NCBI GenBank assembly: GCA_021796055.1
Contig: JAJYOS010000431.1
Location: 1-6,009, forward strand
DNA from: Bacteroidota bacterium
Lineage (GTDB): Bacteria > Bacteroidota > Kryptoniia > Kryptoniales > JAKASW01
Length of the DNA: 6,009 nt
Direction: 5' to 3'
Position numbers and translations under genes: made by a program. How positions within the stretch are numbered: the stretch's first letter is position 1; each line of letters opens with the position of its first letter. This document shows, piece by piece, positions 5,577-6,009 of the stretch. Under the pieces are notes generated by a model that did not search any database, was not told the origin of the DNA, and was given only the letters and a program-made list of their open reading frames with translations.

Positions 5577-6009
5577 TTACTGAACGGTGTTCACCAGGGT
5601 GTTCAACAGTGTGTTGCTCGTGGTGATAACTTGAGCGTTCGCCTGGAACCCGCGTTCTGCGACGATCATGTTTGAGAGTTCCGTCGCAAGATCCACGTTG
5701 GATTGTTCCAATGAACCGCTGACAACCTGGGTGGGTATTGCGCTTCCGGCCTCTCCGATTATCGGGTTACCTGTGCTCGCCGAAGCTGTATACAGATTGT
5801 TGCCGACGTTAAGGAGACCGCCGGGATTGTCGAAAGTCGCGAGCATCACCTGACCAAGGGTACGCGTCGTACCGTTGGAGAATTCGCCGACAATGTTTCC
5901 GTTTTCATCGATCGACTCGCTGTTCAGCACTCCGAGGCCGTACCCATCCTGCTGCCCGGAGACAGTAGTCGATGCGCCGCTCATCTGAGTAAGACCCGCG
6001 AAATCACCG
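5577..6009 (-). CDS. flgE: FlgE, flagellar hook protein, C-terminal part (5' end outside the window)
   Basis: FlgE polymerises into the hook, the universal joint between the basal body and the filament. The visible 143 residues are its C-terminal end; the frame stays open through the window edge. The segments match the family closely: 'DFAGLTQMSGASTTVSGQQDGY', 'GVLNSESIDENGNIVGEFSNGTTRTLGQVMLATFDNPGGL', 'SGSLEQSNVDLATELSNMIVAERGFQANAQVITTSNTLLNTLVNTVQ'. The SGSLEQSNVDLATELSNMI part is the conserved C-terminal motif of hook and rod proteins (Flg_bbr_C), which packs as a coiled coil in the hook core. FlgG and FlgF share this end, but the DGY...GxLxSxSIDENGxIxGxFSNG pattern and the neighbouring flbD point to FlgE. 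The ATG at 5984 is internal, not the real start. A terminator-like hairpin follows the stop. Confidence 0.94.
   Translation of the reverse strand, partial: GDFAGLTQMSGASTTVSGQQDGYGLGVLNSESIDENGNIVGEFSNGTTRTLGQVMLATFDNPGGLLNVGNNLYTASASTGNPIIGEAGSAIPTQVVSGSLEQSNVDLATELSNMIVAERGFQANAQVITTSNTLLNTLVNTVQ

Overview
The window is a block of flagellar genes, all transcribed from the minus strand. In transcription order, from the high-coordinate end, it holds: the 3' end of flgE (hook), flbD, a short spacer with one doubtful small frame, fliL, fliM, fliN, fliO, fliP, fliQ, fliR, flhB, and the first 25 codons of a further gene that is probably flhA. Base composition is moderate (near 50% G+C by eye). 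No tRNA, rRNA, CRISPR array or mobile element was seen.

The source is a flagellated, probably diderm bacterium outside the well-known proteobacterial layout. The order flgE-flbD-fliL-fliM-fliN-fliOPQR-flhB resembles clusters in spirochaetes, Firmicutes and some FCB-group or other lesser-studied phyla. A short FliN instead of a FliY argues against a Bacillus-like source. I would guess an Ignavibacteriota/Bacteroidota-related or similar lineage, with low confidence.

Region 5577-6009 encodes the C-terminal end of the hook protein. A strong intrinsic-terminator-like hairpin follows at 5522-5562, and flbD (5274-5501) begins just past it behind a strong ribosome binding site. Region 5013-5273 is a loose spacer where many relatives carry motA and motB. 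It holds a doubtful 75-codon frame and two copies of an 18-bp unit containing the palindrome CAATATTG. From 5012 down to 73 the genes are packed with gaps or overlaps of a few bases and look translationally coupled.

Together the genes encode the hook (FlgE), its small accessory FlbD, the stator-associated FliL, the switch/C-ring proteins FliM and FliN, and the membrane export gate (FliO, FliP, FliQ, FliR, FlhB).

The most notable anomaly is flhB. It is intact through the NPTH self-cleavage motif but stops 26 residues later, lacking most of the cytoplasmic C-terminal subdomain that governs export specificity. The stop codon overlaps the ATG of the next frame. I see no wholly new system. The truncated FlhB, the terminator inside the cluster and the repeat-bearing spacer deserve follow-up.
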